A model generated the notes under the pieces. The model did no database searches and was not told the DNA's origin. It saw nothing but the letters and a program-made list of their open reading frames with translations. From NCBI GenBank assembly GCA_023433225.1, contig JAEZDQ010000215.1, positions 1-26,211 on the forward strand: a stretch of 26,211 nt of DNA, read 5' to 3'. Both the position numbers and the translations under genes were made by a program. How positions within the stretch are numbered: the first letter of the stretch is position 1; each line of letters begins with the position of its first letter. This stretch comes from Bacteroidota bacterium (lineage in GTDB: Bacteria > Bacteroidota > Bacteroidia > Flavobacteriales > Weeksellaceae). Shown piece by piece: positions 7,609 to 14,704 of this stretch.

Positions 7609-8142
7609 TCAATTTAATAAGGTTACTAATTTGTTTTTTGCCCGGTTGAGCATTGTCCGGGAATTTGCATAGCTCATGCCGAGTATTTCTGAAATTTCCT
7701 CGTGGTCGTACCCTTCGAGGTAATACAGCGAAAGAATAATCCGGTAATTTTCAGGCAATTCATTCATGGCATTTTTAACCGCTTCTATCTTTTCACTCAG
7801 GTCAATTTCCTCTTCCAAACTTGGTAAATACAGGTTATCGGTCGATTCGGCACGCTCATACATTTTGTCCTTTTTCAAATAATCCAGTGATTTATTGATG
7901 ACAATTTTTTTCAACCAAGCACCGAAGGTCACTTCCGCTTTGAATTCCTCCAGTTTATCAAAAGCGGACAAAAATGCGTCCTGCATGGCTTCTTCGGCTT
8001 TCATGTCGTCTTTGATGATATTTCGGCTGATCTGGTACATGGATTTTGCATATTTCCGGTACACGGTCATCTGGGCTTTGCTGTCGCCTTTTTTGCAGCG
8101 TACCAACAATTGTTCTTCACTATTTAAATTGAAAATTTTCAA
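7609..8142 (-). CDS. ECF-type RNA polymerase sigma factor (cassette 1), TTG start
   Basis: A 177-residue sigma-70 family ECF factor. Region 2 spans about residues 20-85 (AMQDAFLSAF, FGAWLKKIVINKSLDYLKK) and region 4 about 125-175 (LPENYRIILSLYYLEGYDHEEISEILGM, with helix-turn-helix and NRAKNKL). It directs RNA polymerase to a small regulon. No ATG is available: a stop lies 6 codons upstream in frame and the next ATG is residue 24, inside region 2, so the TTG at 8142 is the likely start. A five-codon ORF (ATG at 8156, MHLRL) ends in a TGA that overlaps this TTG. The gene heads a four-gene unit with its partner and two solenoid proteins and is preceded by an ECF-like promoter. Confidence 0.9.
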   Translation of the reverse strand: MKIFNLNSEEQLLVRCKKGDSKAQMTVYRKYAKSMYQISRNIIKDDMKAEEAMQDAFLSAFDKLEEFKAEVTFGAWLKKIVINKSLDYLKKDKMYERAESTDNLYLPSLEEEIDLSEKIEAVKNAMNELPENYRIILSLYYLEGYDHEEISEILGMSYANSRTMLNRAKNKLVTLLN

Positions 8143-8167
8143 AGCCTCAAATGCATTTCACATAAAA

Positions 8168-8194
8168 GACGAAAGTTCCGGAAAGATTGTTACA
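8168..8194 (-). promoter_or_regulatory. Candidate ECF-type promoter of cassette 1 (TGTAACAA box and CGTC)
   Basis: On the minus strand TGTAACAA (8187-8194) contains GTAAC, and CGTC (8168-8171) follows after exactly 17 bases. This resembles the -35/-10 layout of ECF promoters (GGAAC and GTC with similar spacing). A GGAAC also lies between the two. The RNA would start near 8160, giving a leader of under 20 bases before the TTG. The same TGTAACAA box precedes the second ECF sigma gene, suggesting that each sigma factor reads its own promoter. Confidence 0.5.
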
Positions 8195-8253
8195 TATTTT
8201 TAAGAATTTTATGCAGGAGTTTCTATAACTTAGTGGAACTTAATTTTAAAACC

Positions 8254-8604
8254 ATGTTTAAAAAGTGTTTTTTCCTGCCATTTTTGATTCCATTGTTCAC
8301 ATTCTATTCTTGTCAAACAAACACGGCTTCGACAAATGACAACGCCGCGGAAACTGAACTTTGGGAACAAGGAATTTCAATGGTTACCGGTGAAATTACG
8401 GGTGTAAAGCAGGAAAAGGACGGACAGACGATTCGTCTGAGAGACAACAAAGGAACTGAATATACCGCGGTCATCAGCATCCCGAATTTAGGGGAGAAAG
8501 CGGGCCAGTATCGGGAATTTAAAGTTGGAGAAACCATCAGTTTCAAAGGCAACCTCAATCCGGATAATCGAATGGTTGTCAGGGAGGTTTTGGAAATGAG
8601 ATAA
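8254..8604 (+). CDS. Small lipoprotein with OB-fold-like body
   Basis: A 116-residue protein with a lipoprotein signal: MFKKCFF, a hydrophobic run, then FYSC with the lipid-bearing Cys at about residue 20. The mature part after a short Thr/Asn/Ala-rich linker is a compact beta-rich domain (VTGEITGV, QTIRLRDNKGTEYTAV, GETISFKGNL, MVVREVLEM) whose strand pattern resembles a five-stranded OB-fold. An in-frame GTG at 8233 would add seven residues in front of the signal; the ATG at 8254 is preferred. It is divergent from ECF cassette 1, sharing a roughly 110-base intergenic region. I do not recognise a named family; envelope location is well supported, function unknown. Confidence 0.75.
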   Translation: MFKKCFFLPFLIPLFTFYSCQTNTASTNDNAAETELWEQGISMVTGEITGVKQEKDGQTIRLRDNKGTEYTAVISIPNLGEKAGQYREFKVGETISFKGNLNPDNRMVVREVLEMR

Positions 8605-8644
8605 GGATGTTCATTTATTTTTGTTGTATAATTATATTAAACAA

Positions 8645-9007
8645 ATGATAAACTTATCTAATTACTAAAGAAACCTTTATAGAAGTACTTCGTATGTTGA
8701 AGGTGCAGCGACACAAGTAACAAAGACACGATACGAGAGAAACGTTTTTGCAAGAAACGAATGCTTAAAACATTATGGCTTTTCATGTTCTGTTTGCGAC
8801 TTCAACTTTGAAAAATTTTATGGTAGTTTAGGTTACAAATTCATTCACGTTCATCATTTGACACAAGTAGCAACAATAAAACAAGAATATAAAGTGGATC
8901 CTATTCAGGACTTACAACCTGTTTGCTCAAACTGCCATTCAATGCTACATAAACAAAACCCTTCGCTGACAATTCAAGAATTAAAGAAAATAATAGTAAA
9001 TGACTGA
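8645..9007 (+). pseudogene. HNH endonuclease remnant (N-terminally truncated, in-frame stop)
   Basis: Codons 8669-9007 encode 112 residues of a Cys4-type HNH nuclease but contain no usable start codon before the catalytic core. Visible are YERNVFARNECLKHYG, CSVCDFNFEKFYG (first zinc knuckle), FIHVHHL (the His-His catalytic segment), DPIQDLQPVCSNCHSMLHK (second knuckle plus the N and H of HNH) and a normal C-terminus. Full-length relatives carry a further N-terminal region before the YERN segment. An ATG at 8645 is in the same frame, but a TAA at 8666-8668 stops it after seven codons. A TAnnTTTG match (8616-8623) precedes that ATG. Base use is more AT-rich than neighbouring genes. The simplest reading is a decayed restriction-type or mobile-element nuclease. 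Confidence 0.75.
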
Positions 9008-9019
9008 CGAAACATGGAT

Positions 9020-9721
9020 TTATCGTTGATTATATGTTTTTTTATACGCCTCAAATTCCTTCATCAAATTTACTTCAATGGATTTGGGCATCCGGCGGGT
9101 AGCCTCAAATTCAGTCGTGCTGAGTGAAGGAAATTCCGACCGAGACGGAATCACTTCAATGGAATTTACCAACATATCGATTTCGATTTCATATTGTCTG
9201 TAAGCAAGCGAGTGAAAAGTATCATTCTCAAAAACAGGAACTTCCCTTTGTTCAATTAAAAAACCTGCGTCCGCTTCCGAATCCACATAATGGGTCGTTA
9301 CTCCAATCGGTTGTTGGTTGTGGATGGCCCATTTCAGCGAATCCAAACCACGGACATTCGGCAACCAGCCGGGATGCGCATTGATCAATTTATGATTTTC
9401 AACCAGTTCATCAGGCAACAATCCCGCACCGGCAATCAGGACATAATCATAAGGGTTTTGATTCAAAAACCCATTGATTTCATCCGCTTTTACAGCTTTA
9501 AATCGGAACAACAACCGCTCGCAGAAAACCGCCGGCATCACATCAATGGCCGTGGAAGGTCGGTGCGCATAAATAGGCTGAAATGGATTTTCGCGCTGTA
9601 CGAAGGGCAATCCCAACACCGTCACATTCTGGTAGCCCTTTGCTTTTAACTGAAATAAAACGTCCTGCGTTTTCCGGTGGGGGGTGTTGTAGGAAATGAC
9701 AACGATTCGATTTTGGTTCAT
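9020..9721 (-). CDS. Formyltransferase family protein
   Basis: A 233-residue protein with the catalytic pattern of 10-formyltetrahydrofolate-dependent formyltransferases (Fmt, PurN and sugar N-formyltransferases): LINAHPGWLP with Asn114 and His116, GVTTHYVDSEADAG with Asp151. The N-terminal part starts with a Rossmann-like strand (RIVVISYNTP) and has a loop before the core that is not that of PurN. It lacks the Fmt C-terminal tRNA-binding domain, so it is unlikely to be the initiator-tRNA enzyme. Its ATG overlaps the stop of the upstream BadF-type kinase by four bases (ATGA), implying coupled translation and perhaps a shared sugar-linked pathway. Substrate unknown; a sugar amine or amino acid amine would fit the family. 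Confidence 0.82.
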   Translation of the reverse strand: MNQNRIVVISYNTPHRKTQDVLFQLKAKGYQNVTVLGLPFVQRENPFQPIYAHRPSTAIDVMPAVFCERLLFRFKAVKADEINGFLNQNPYDYVLIAGAGLLPDELVENHKLINAHPGWLPNVRGLDSLKWAIHNQQPIGVTTHYVDSEADAGFLIEQREVPVFENDTFHSLAYRQYEIEIDMLVNSIEVIPSRSEFPSLSTTEFEATRRMPKSIEVNLMKEFEAYKKTYNQR

Positions 9722-10575
9722 TTTGAAAGTATATATTTTTTATGGTAATCAACGATAGAATCAATCGGTTTCCGAACGATATGCCCGATTTCCAAATGAA
9801 ATTCGGATCCCGCGCTGCGAATGAAATCCTCGTAATAATGTGCTACCGAACCAATGAAGTTCACCTCAGAATCCCGGGCTTCCGCAATCGGCATGACCTG
9901 GTTCTCAAAGAAATCCCGCATCGACGTATAAATCAAATGCTGGAAAAATGGTTCATCTTTATATTCATATACGAATTTGCTGAACGAAGCCAAGTAAGCA
10001 TTCGCAAGCGGCTTTTGGTAAACGTTTACATTCAAATCCGTAATCGTCAAACCATACGCCTCATCAAATTTTTTCGCCAAATGATCCGGCATTTTTTTTG
10101 AAAAATAAGCATGGAGTAATTTCTTGCCCATATAGCAACCGCTACCCTCATCACCCAAGATATAAGCCAACGAAGGCGTGGCTTCCTTCACATTCCGGCC
10201 GTCAAAATAACAAGCGTTCGAACCGGTCCCCATGATGCAAACGATGGCAGGTCTTCCGCGGTAAACCGCATAGCAAGCCGCCAGCAAATCATGACCGATG
10301 GAAATTTCGGCCTCACTGAAAAACCCCTTGATGCCCTCCTTTACAATCTCCCTCAGAAATTCCGCCGAGCAACCTGCTCCATAGAAATAAACATGGCTCA
10401 CCTTGTCGGCAATTGCCTTCAATTCCTCATTCAGGTTGATTTCTTTAGAAATGGCTTCCGCATTGATATGGTAAGGATTAAAACCAATCGTATGGGTACG
10501 AAGGGATTCCACATGGCTTTCGTCTAAAATAACCCAATCCGTTTTCGTTGAACCACTGTCTGCAATCGCAATCAT
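9718..10575 (-). CDS. BadF/BadG-type ATPase, N-acetylglucosamine kinase-like
   Basis: A 285-residue protein of the ASKHA (actin/hexokinase) fold. The phosphate-1 motif ADSGSTKTDW is at residues 5-14, the phosphate-2 motif IMGTGSNACYF at 114-124, and GDEGSGCYMG at 141-150 is the segment typical of the N-acetylglucosamine/N-acetylmuramate kinases of the BadF/BadG/BcrA/BcrD family. It therefore probably phosphorylates an amino sugar with ATP in the cytosol rather than activating a benzoyl-CoA-reductase-type enzyme, which would be expected next to its own partners. It is the first gene of a two-gene unit with the formyltransferase. No strong promoter match is seen in the 135 bases upstream. Confidence 0.85.
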   Translation of the reverse strand: MIAIADSGSTKTDWVILDESHVESLRTHTIGFNPYHINAEAISKEINLNEELKAIADKVSHVYFYGAGCSAEFLREIVKEGIKGFFSEAEISIGHDLLAACYAVYRGRPAIVCIMGTGSNACYFDGRNVKEATPSLAYILGDEGSGCYMGKKLLHAYFSKKMPDHLAKKFDEAYGLTITDLNVNVYQKPLANAYLASFSKFVYEYKDEPFFQHLIYTSMRDFFENQVMPIAEARDSEVNFIGSVAHYYEDFIRSAGSEFHLEIGHIVRKPIDSIVDYHKKYILSK

Positions 10576-10710
10576 TTTAATTTTTTTTAGAATAGGTTAA
10601 AAATACACTTCCTGAAACCGCTGTGCAAATTTTAAACACAAAGGCTTCCAAAATATTTAACATCCGTTTCAATTTATGGCAACCTGAAAGTAGTTATCTC
10701 AAAAATTCCG

Positions 10711-11175
10711 TTAATGCCCGTCGTCTTCACCCACAACGATTTCGGTGAAAGCCTGGCGTTCATTCCCCGCTGCGTCTGTCAAGTAAATCCCTAAATGGTA
10801 ATGCCCTTCCTCGATCGGCAAACCATTGATAGTCAACGGAATTTCAATTGTATTCAAGAATTCAAAACTTTTCAAACCCGGTTCAATTGCTCCGGTTTTT
10901 GTATAAAACCACTCCCCGAACTCTTCCATGCCTTTGTGTGTATGCCCATCTTCTCCGATGTGGATTTCGATTTTATAAGAACCCAATGCCAAATTATCAT
11001 AAAATCCGGCTTCCAAACTAATCGATTCTCCCGGTAAAAATGCCTGATGTTCTGTCGGTGAGTCTAAAACAATCACCGGCTTCTCTGTATCAACCGCTTC
11101 GTCATCACCCGCACAAGCTTGAAATGAAAAGGCGCATATTACAATACCTATAATGCTTAATCCAATGTTTTTCAT
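10711..11175 (-). CDS. DUF4625 lipoprotein
   Basis: A 154-residue lipoprotein: MKNIGLSIIGIVICAF then SFQACAGDD, with the lipid Cys at residue 20. The body has the DUF4625 pattern: DTEKPVIVLDSPTEHQAFLPGESISLEAGFYDNLALGSYKIEIH, then GEWFYTKTG, INGLPIEEGHYHLGIYLTDAAGN and a C-terminal strand (runs listed are separate short blocks of an immunoglobulin-like beta-sandwich). Several His residues (IEIHIGEDGHTHK, GHYHLG, final DDGH) could bind metal. It is the last gene of the TonB-receptor unit, 50 bases after the receptor, as seen for this family elsewhere. It probably sits on the outer membrane as an accessory to the receptor. The exact role of DUF4625 is unknown. Confidence 0.85.
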   Translation of the reverse strand: MKNIGLSIIGIVICAFSFQACAGDDEAVDTEKPVIVLDSPTEHQAFLPGESISLEAGFYDNLALGSYKIEIHIGEDGHTHKGMEEFGEWFYTKTGAIEPGLKSFEFLNTIEIPLTINGLPIEEGHYHLGIYLTDAAGNERQAFTEIVVGEDDGH

Positions 11176-11177
11176 AA

Positions 11178-11227
11178 TTATTTAATTTATTGATTATTAA
11201 TATTCTAATGAATTTATTTAATTTATT
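11178..11227. repeat. 14-base direct repeat in receptor/DUF4625 spacer
   Basis: TTATTTAATTTATT occurs at 11178-11191 and again at 11214-11227, the second copy overlapping the receptor stop codon. Both lie in an almost pure A/T spacer, so low complexity may explain it; on the coding strand it gives an A-rich leader before the DUF4625 ATG, a usual feature of Bacteroidota translation starts. Confidence 0.45.
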
Positions 11228-13613
11228 AATTTAGCTTATTGTTCCCCAGTGGAATCCGCAAAATGAGCTGGATATTTCTGCCCGTTTCCGGAATTTCCAA
11301 TGCCCGGTAAAAACTGATATGGTTCCAGTATTTTCTGTCTGCGATGTTGTTTACCGTCAACAGCAAATTCGCCCGGAACGAACCCCATTTCAATTCCGAT
11401 TCGATGCCCGCTCCGAAAATTGTGTAGCCATCCGTTACTTCTTCATTTTGCGCAATCCTGTTCTGTTTTGCCGCCGCTTTCACATCAAACGAAACCGCCA
11501 GTCTTTCCAAAAATCCCTTCTGTTTGAAAATCTCATAATTCCATTCGCCAAATACCACCAACGGAGGACTGAAAGGAAGCGGATAGTTTTTAGATTGGTC
11601 TGATCGAATTTGCCGGTTATATAAATATTCAACCCCCAGAAAAGCATCCAATCTTTCCCAAAATTGCTTTTCGATTTTTAATTCGGCTCCTGTCAACAGT
11701 GCTTTGCTTTGATTATACCCATAAACTTGTCCTCCATGCGGAAGCGGTGAAAAAACACCGGAAGGCTCCAGAAAAATATAATTGCTGAAATAATAGACAT
11801 AGGGATTCAATTCAAAATTCCAATCTTGTGGATGATAGGAAATCTTCAAATCAGCTGTCCATCCTCGTTCCGTATTCAAATTCGGATTTCCTTTTTCATG
11901 CCGGAACGAACCATGGTGAATCCCGTTCGAAGCCAGTTCAATCGCAGAAGGCATCCGGAAGCTGCTCCCCACATTCAGGTTGAAATCCAAGTTCCGTCCC
12001 GGTTGGTACAAAACTCCCGCCGAAAAATTAAAGTTCTTATAGGACTTTTCCAACTCCATACTCCTTTGTGCAAACTCAGCCGCTTGCTCTTCCGAATGCC
12101 CGTTTTCCGATAAAAAACGATACAAATATTCATCGTAAAAAGCCTGTATTTCCATGGCCGAATAGTCAAAACGGATGCCGTAATCAAGATTCCATTTCGG
12201 ATGAATTTTCCATTCATGGGTCAGGTAAGCGGCGATGTTGAACCTATTGAATTCGGGCAATAAAAAATTGTAGCCTTTAATGGAATTCTTTTGGAATTGG
12301 GATTGAACACCTGCACTGACTTTGTTTTTTCTTGAAAACAAATATTGGAATTTTACCTGCGCGTCAAAACTATGCAAGTTAAAATCCAATTCCAGGTTGG
12401 GGTCTGTTTCCGGCAAAGGTTGGCTGTTCCCATAATGGGTATGGAACAAGCTCCATTCTTGCCGGTGGTTATTTTGAAACCCGAAAAGAAATTGCAAAGT
12501 ATTGGGATGAAATTTTATAGTATTTTCACTTGATAATTTAAAATGGTTTACATTCTGGTAAGGGAATCCGATATTGCGCCGGTCACCGTCGTCCTGAACC
12601 CTTTCCAATGCCGGAATTCCGTGTGCCCCCGGGAAAAATCCGATTTTCTGGTAAAAATTACTCCAACTCAAAACCGATTCAAAAACGGATGAAACATAAC
12701 CCATTTGTGCGGACATCGAATGTTCTTTCCCGGCGGTATTTTTTAATTTTTCATTGTAAATCGGAATTTTGCGCGTCAAGTAAATAATTTCATCCGTAGG
12801 AATGGAATAGTCCGCGAAATCCGTATAAGCAGCAGAAAATTTATAATAAAAATCTTGTTTTCGGTATCGGAGATTAATCGAAGAACCTAACGCTTGGTTC
12901 ACACTCCGCCCAAACAAAATCCAATCGCCAGAAAAAGAGTTGGGTAAGGGTTTCGAATTATTATTCAAGGCGATTACCCCGCCGATAGCATCACTTCCGT
13001 AGGCCAAAGCACCGGAACCTTTCAGGATTTGAATTTCCTCTACATTCCAGGGGTTGATTTCCAATCCATGATCGGCTCCCCATTGTTGTCCTTCTTGTTT
13101 AATTCCGTTTTCTGCAACCAAAATCCGATTGAAGCCTAAACCTCGGATTATCGGTTTGGAAGTCCCGGAGCCGATTTCCATGGCTTGGATGCCGGGGATT
13201 TTTTCCAAAGATTTCGCCAAAGAACCTGAATATTCGAAATACAGGAATTCCCGGTTCAGCGTTTCTGAATTTTGGACCGTTGTTTTATGTGAATGGCTGA
13301 TAAGGGTTTCTTCCAAAACCAGTATATTCCTTGAAAGGGTGAAATGAAGGATTTGGTTTTGATGAGCTTCGACTTCTTCAACCTTTTCATTGAACCCATC
13401 CAAAAAAAGATGAAACACATAGGTTCCTTTTTTCAAAGAAGGAAAATGGAAATAACCGGATGAATCCGTAAAAGATTCATTATCATCAATCTTGACCCGA
13501 ACACCGGTTAATGGATTCTTCCGTTCATCGGTTATTTTCCCTGAAATTTGAATTTGTGAATAGGCATTCATTCCCAACAAAACAGGAACAAATGCAAAAA
13601 TTAGCATGCGCAT
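11226..13613 (-). CDS. TonB-dependent outer-membrane receptor (CirA-like), probable metal uptake
   Basis: A complete 795-residue receptor. Signal peptide 1-19 (ending NAYSQ), a carboxypeptidase-regulatory-like beta-sandwich at about 21-105 (ISGKITDERKNPLTGV), a plug domain at about 115-220 (LAKSLEKIPGI, IIRGLGFNRILV, ILKGSGALAYGSDAIGGV), then a 22-strand barrel ending in RIPLGNNKLN. Energised by TonB-ExbBD it would import a ligand across the outer membrane. The plug segment GQQWGADHGLEI is typical of a subset that sits with small His-rich and DUF4625 proteins and is thought to handle metal ions; this assignment is by context. The first ATG (13613) and a second in-frame ATG two codons later are both possible starts. 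It lies between the His-rich protein (57 bases upstream) and DUF4625. Confidence 0.93.
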   Translation of the reverse strand: MRMLIFAFVPVLLGMNAYSQIQISGKITDERKNPLTGVRVKIDDNESFTDSSGYFHFPSLKKGTYVFHLFLDGFNEKVEEVEAHQNQILHFTLSRNILVLEETLISHSHKTTVQNSETLNREFLYFEYSGSLAKSLEKIPGIQAMEIGSGTSKPIIRGLGFNRILVAENGIKQEGQQWGADHGLEINPWNVEEIQILKGSGALAYGSDAIGGVIALNNNSKPLPNSFSGDWILFGRSVNQALGSSINLRYRKQDFYYKFSAAYTDFADYSIPTDEIIYLTRKIPIYNEKLKNTAGKEHSMSAQMGYVSSVFESVLSWSNFYQKIGFFPGAHGIPALERVQDDGDRRNIGFPYQNVNHFKLSSENTIKFHPNTLQFLFGFQNNHRQEWSLFHTHYGNSQPLPETDPNLELDFNLHSFDAQVKFQYLFSRKNKVSAGVQSQFQKNSIKGYNFLLPEFNRFNIAAYLTHEWKIHPKWNLDYGIRFDYSAMEIQAFYDEYLYRFLSENGHSEEQAAEFAQRSMELEKSYKNFNFSAGVLYQPGRNLDFNLNVGSSFRMPSAIELASNGIHHGSFRHEKGNPNLNTERGWTADLKISYHPQDWNFELNPYVYYFSNYIFLEPSGVFSPLPHGGQVYGYNQSKALLTGAELKIEKQFWERLDAFLGVEYLYNRQIRSDQSKNYPLPFSPPLVVFGEWNYEIFKQKGFLERLAVSFDVKAAAKQNRIAQNEEVTDGYTIFGAGIESELKWGSFRANLLLTVNNIADRKYWNHISFYRALEIPETGRNIQLILRIPLGNNKLN

Positions 13614-13618
13614 ACTTT

Positions 13619-13678
13619 AAACTTAATTTGAATTTCTAAAAACCGCTAAGCGGCAATCAAAGTCCGATAATTAAGTTT
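13619..13678. promoter_or_regulatory. Nested inverted repeat between His-rich gene and receptor gene
   Basis: Two concentric inverted repeats share one centre near 13648: an outer pair AAACTTAATT (13619-13628) and AATTAAGTTT (13669-13678), and an inner CCGCTAAGCGG (13643-13653). The arms are separated by 14 and 15 bases, so the element is symmetric within one base. It covers the stop codon of the His-rich gene and the leader of the receptor gene. It may be an RNA stem-loop that adjusts receptor expression or ends part of the transcripts, or a dyad operator. Confidence 0.45.
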
Positions 13679-14006
13679 GGAAAGGCGGTGCGCGCAGTTG
13701 TTTATGGGAATTGAACTTAAAAACATTTAAGCCGGAATGCACGGCCTCGTTTTTCTTTTCAACAAAATCAACATCAAACGGAATTTCGAATAGATTGACA
13801 GCCCATTCAGTCTGAGGAAAAAATGTGAAATCACAAAGATTACAATGGGTTTCATGGTGATTCTGAAACGATAAATCAGCGTGGGGCAGATGTTGGTTTT
13901 CTGAAAGATGGGAGAGGTGCTCCAATTGATGGATGGGCTGTACCAAAATAGCCAGCAAAAAAACGATTGCTGTGCAAAATTTTGTGAATTGTTTCCCGAA
14001 TCCCAT
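13671..14006 (-). CDS. Small His-rich membrane-associated protein of receptor operon
   Basis: A 111-residue protein with an N-terminal hydrophobic segment (about 11-23) followed by ten His residues, many in a HQLEHLSHL and HLPHADLSFQNHHETHC stretch, and a CNLC pair (Cys55, Cys58). The C-terminus HKQLRAPPFQT has the RAPP/RGPP ending I associate with short proteins that precede metal-related TonB receptors in Bacteroidota. The His and Cys groups would suit Zn or Cu binding at the membrane or periplasm, as a sensor or handover protein; this is inference. It starts 16 bases after the membrane protein of the ECF cassette, and a TAnnTTTG promoter element ends four bases before its ATG, so it may head its own transcript. 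Confidence 0.75.
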   Translation of the reverse strand: MGFGKQFTKFCTAIVFLLAILVQPIHQLEHLSHLSENQHLPHADLSFQNHHETHCNLCDFTFFPQTEWAVNLFEIPFDVDFVEKKNEAVHSGLNVFKFNSHKQLRAPPFQT

Positions 14007-14010
14007 TTTG

Positions 14011-14018
14011 CAAAGATA
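14011..14018 (-). promoter_or_regulatory. -7 promoter element at the start of the receptor unit
   Basis: Read on the minus strand, TATCTTTG is an exact TAnnTTTG match followed by CAAA and then the ATG at 14006. Transcription would start at or next to the ATG, giving a leaderless or nearly leaderless mRNA. A TTG lies 22 bases upstream, inside the end of the previous gene, close to the -33 position. Confidence 0.5.
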
Positions 14019-14022
14019 AGGT

Positions 14023-14703
14023 TTAGGGTTCTATTTTTTTCAATTCCTTTAAATTCTTGCCCAATCTTCTGAGGAAAATCCCGTAAATGATGCCGTAGTA
14101 CAAAAGGGAGAAAAAGATAATCAGCACGGAAGTCACAAGTGCAAGGCCGAATCCGACACCTTTTGCGGTTTCACGGATCTCTTCGTCCGACATATTTCCT
14201 TTGTCATAATCATGGAGAAAAATCTGTTGTCCCATTTCGAAATACATGGGAAACATAAAAGCAATCGTCAGTACAATCCAGATAATGATGAACCAGAAAA
14301 TAGCTTTCCGGAATTTCATAATGCTTTGAATCAACTGCTTTACGGAAGATTCGACGGATATTTTTTTATAAAAATAAAATGTCAATGCGACGAAAACAGC
14401 CGAACCGATTAGACTGGTATGTGAGATGTATCCATAGGTTGCCAAACTTTCTTCACTCATGATTTCTTTTAAATGCGAGCTTACAAAATGGCTTCCGGAA
14501 ACCAACGCCCACACGGAAATTCCGATTGCGAGTAAAAGTTCTACCAAGGTGATGATAAAAAGCCAATGTATGGAGTTGACAGATTTCCGGTGTATCATTC
14601 GGAAAATTTGGTCTTTGCCGTAAGATTTCTCATCGGCTTGTTTTTTCCAAAGTGATTTCAAATCATCTAATTCATCATGTATATGGGGATCGTTGTTTGT
14701 CAT
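14023..14703 (-). CDS. Multi-pass membrane protein paired with ECF sigma factor (cassette 2)
   Basis: A 226-residue protein with a charged N-terminus (LDDLKSLWKKQADEKSYGKDQI, given in short blocks: DDLKSLWKKQ and DQIFRMIHRKS) and about four transmembrane segments at roughly 47-66, 97-112, 132-153 and 185-210. The gene starts one base after the sigma stop. Proteins of this kind, with an N-terminal 'LK.LW' motif and several membrane spans, often follow ECF sigma genes in flavobacteria and are sometimes misnamed carotene oxygenases. A role in holding or sensing for the sigma factor is inferred from this; no recognised anti-sigma domain is visible. Confidence 0.7.
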   Translation of the reverse strand: MTNNDPHIHDELDDLKSLWKKQADEKSYGKDQIFRMIHRKSVNSIHWLFIITLVELLLAIGISVWALVSGSHFVSSHLKEIMSEESLATYGYISHTSLIGSAVFVALTFYFYKKISVESSVKQLIQSIMKFRKAIFWFIIIWIVLTIAFMFPMYFEMGQQIFLHDYDKGNMSDEEIRETAKGVGFGLALVTSVLIIFFSLLYYGIIYGIFLRRLGKNLKELKKIEP

Positions 14704-14704
14704 T

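Noticed and set aside
8254..9007. Lipoprotein plus HNH fragment as a toxin-immunity or defence pair
   Set aside because: The lipoprotein is an ordinary envelope protein with its own start, and the HNH piece has no intact reading frame from a start codon, so a functioning pair is not supported.
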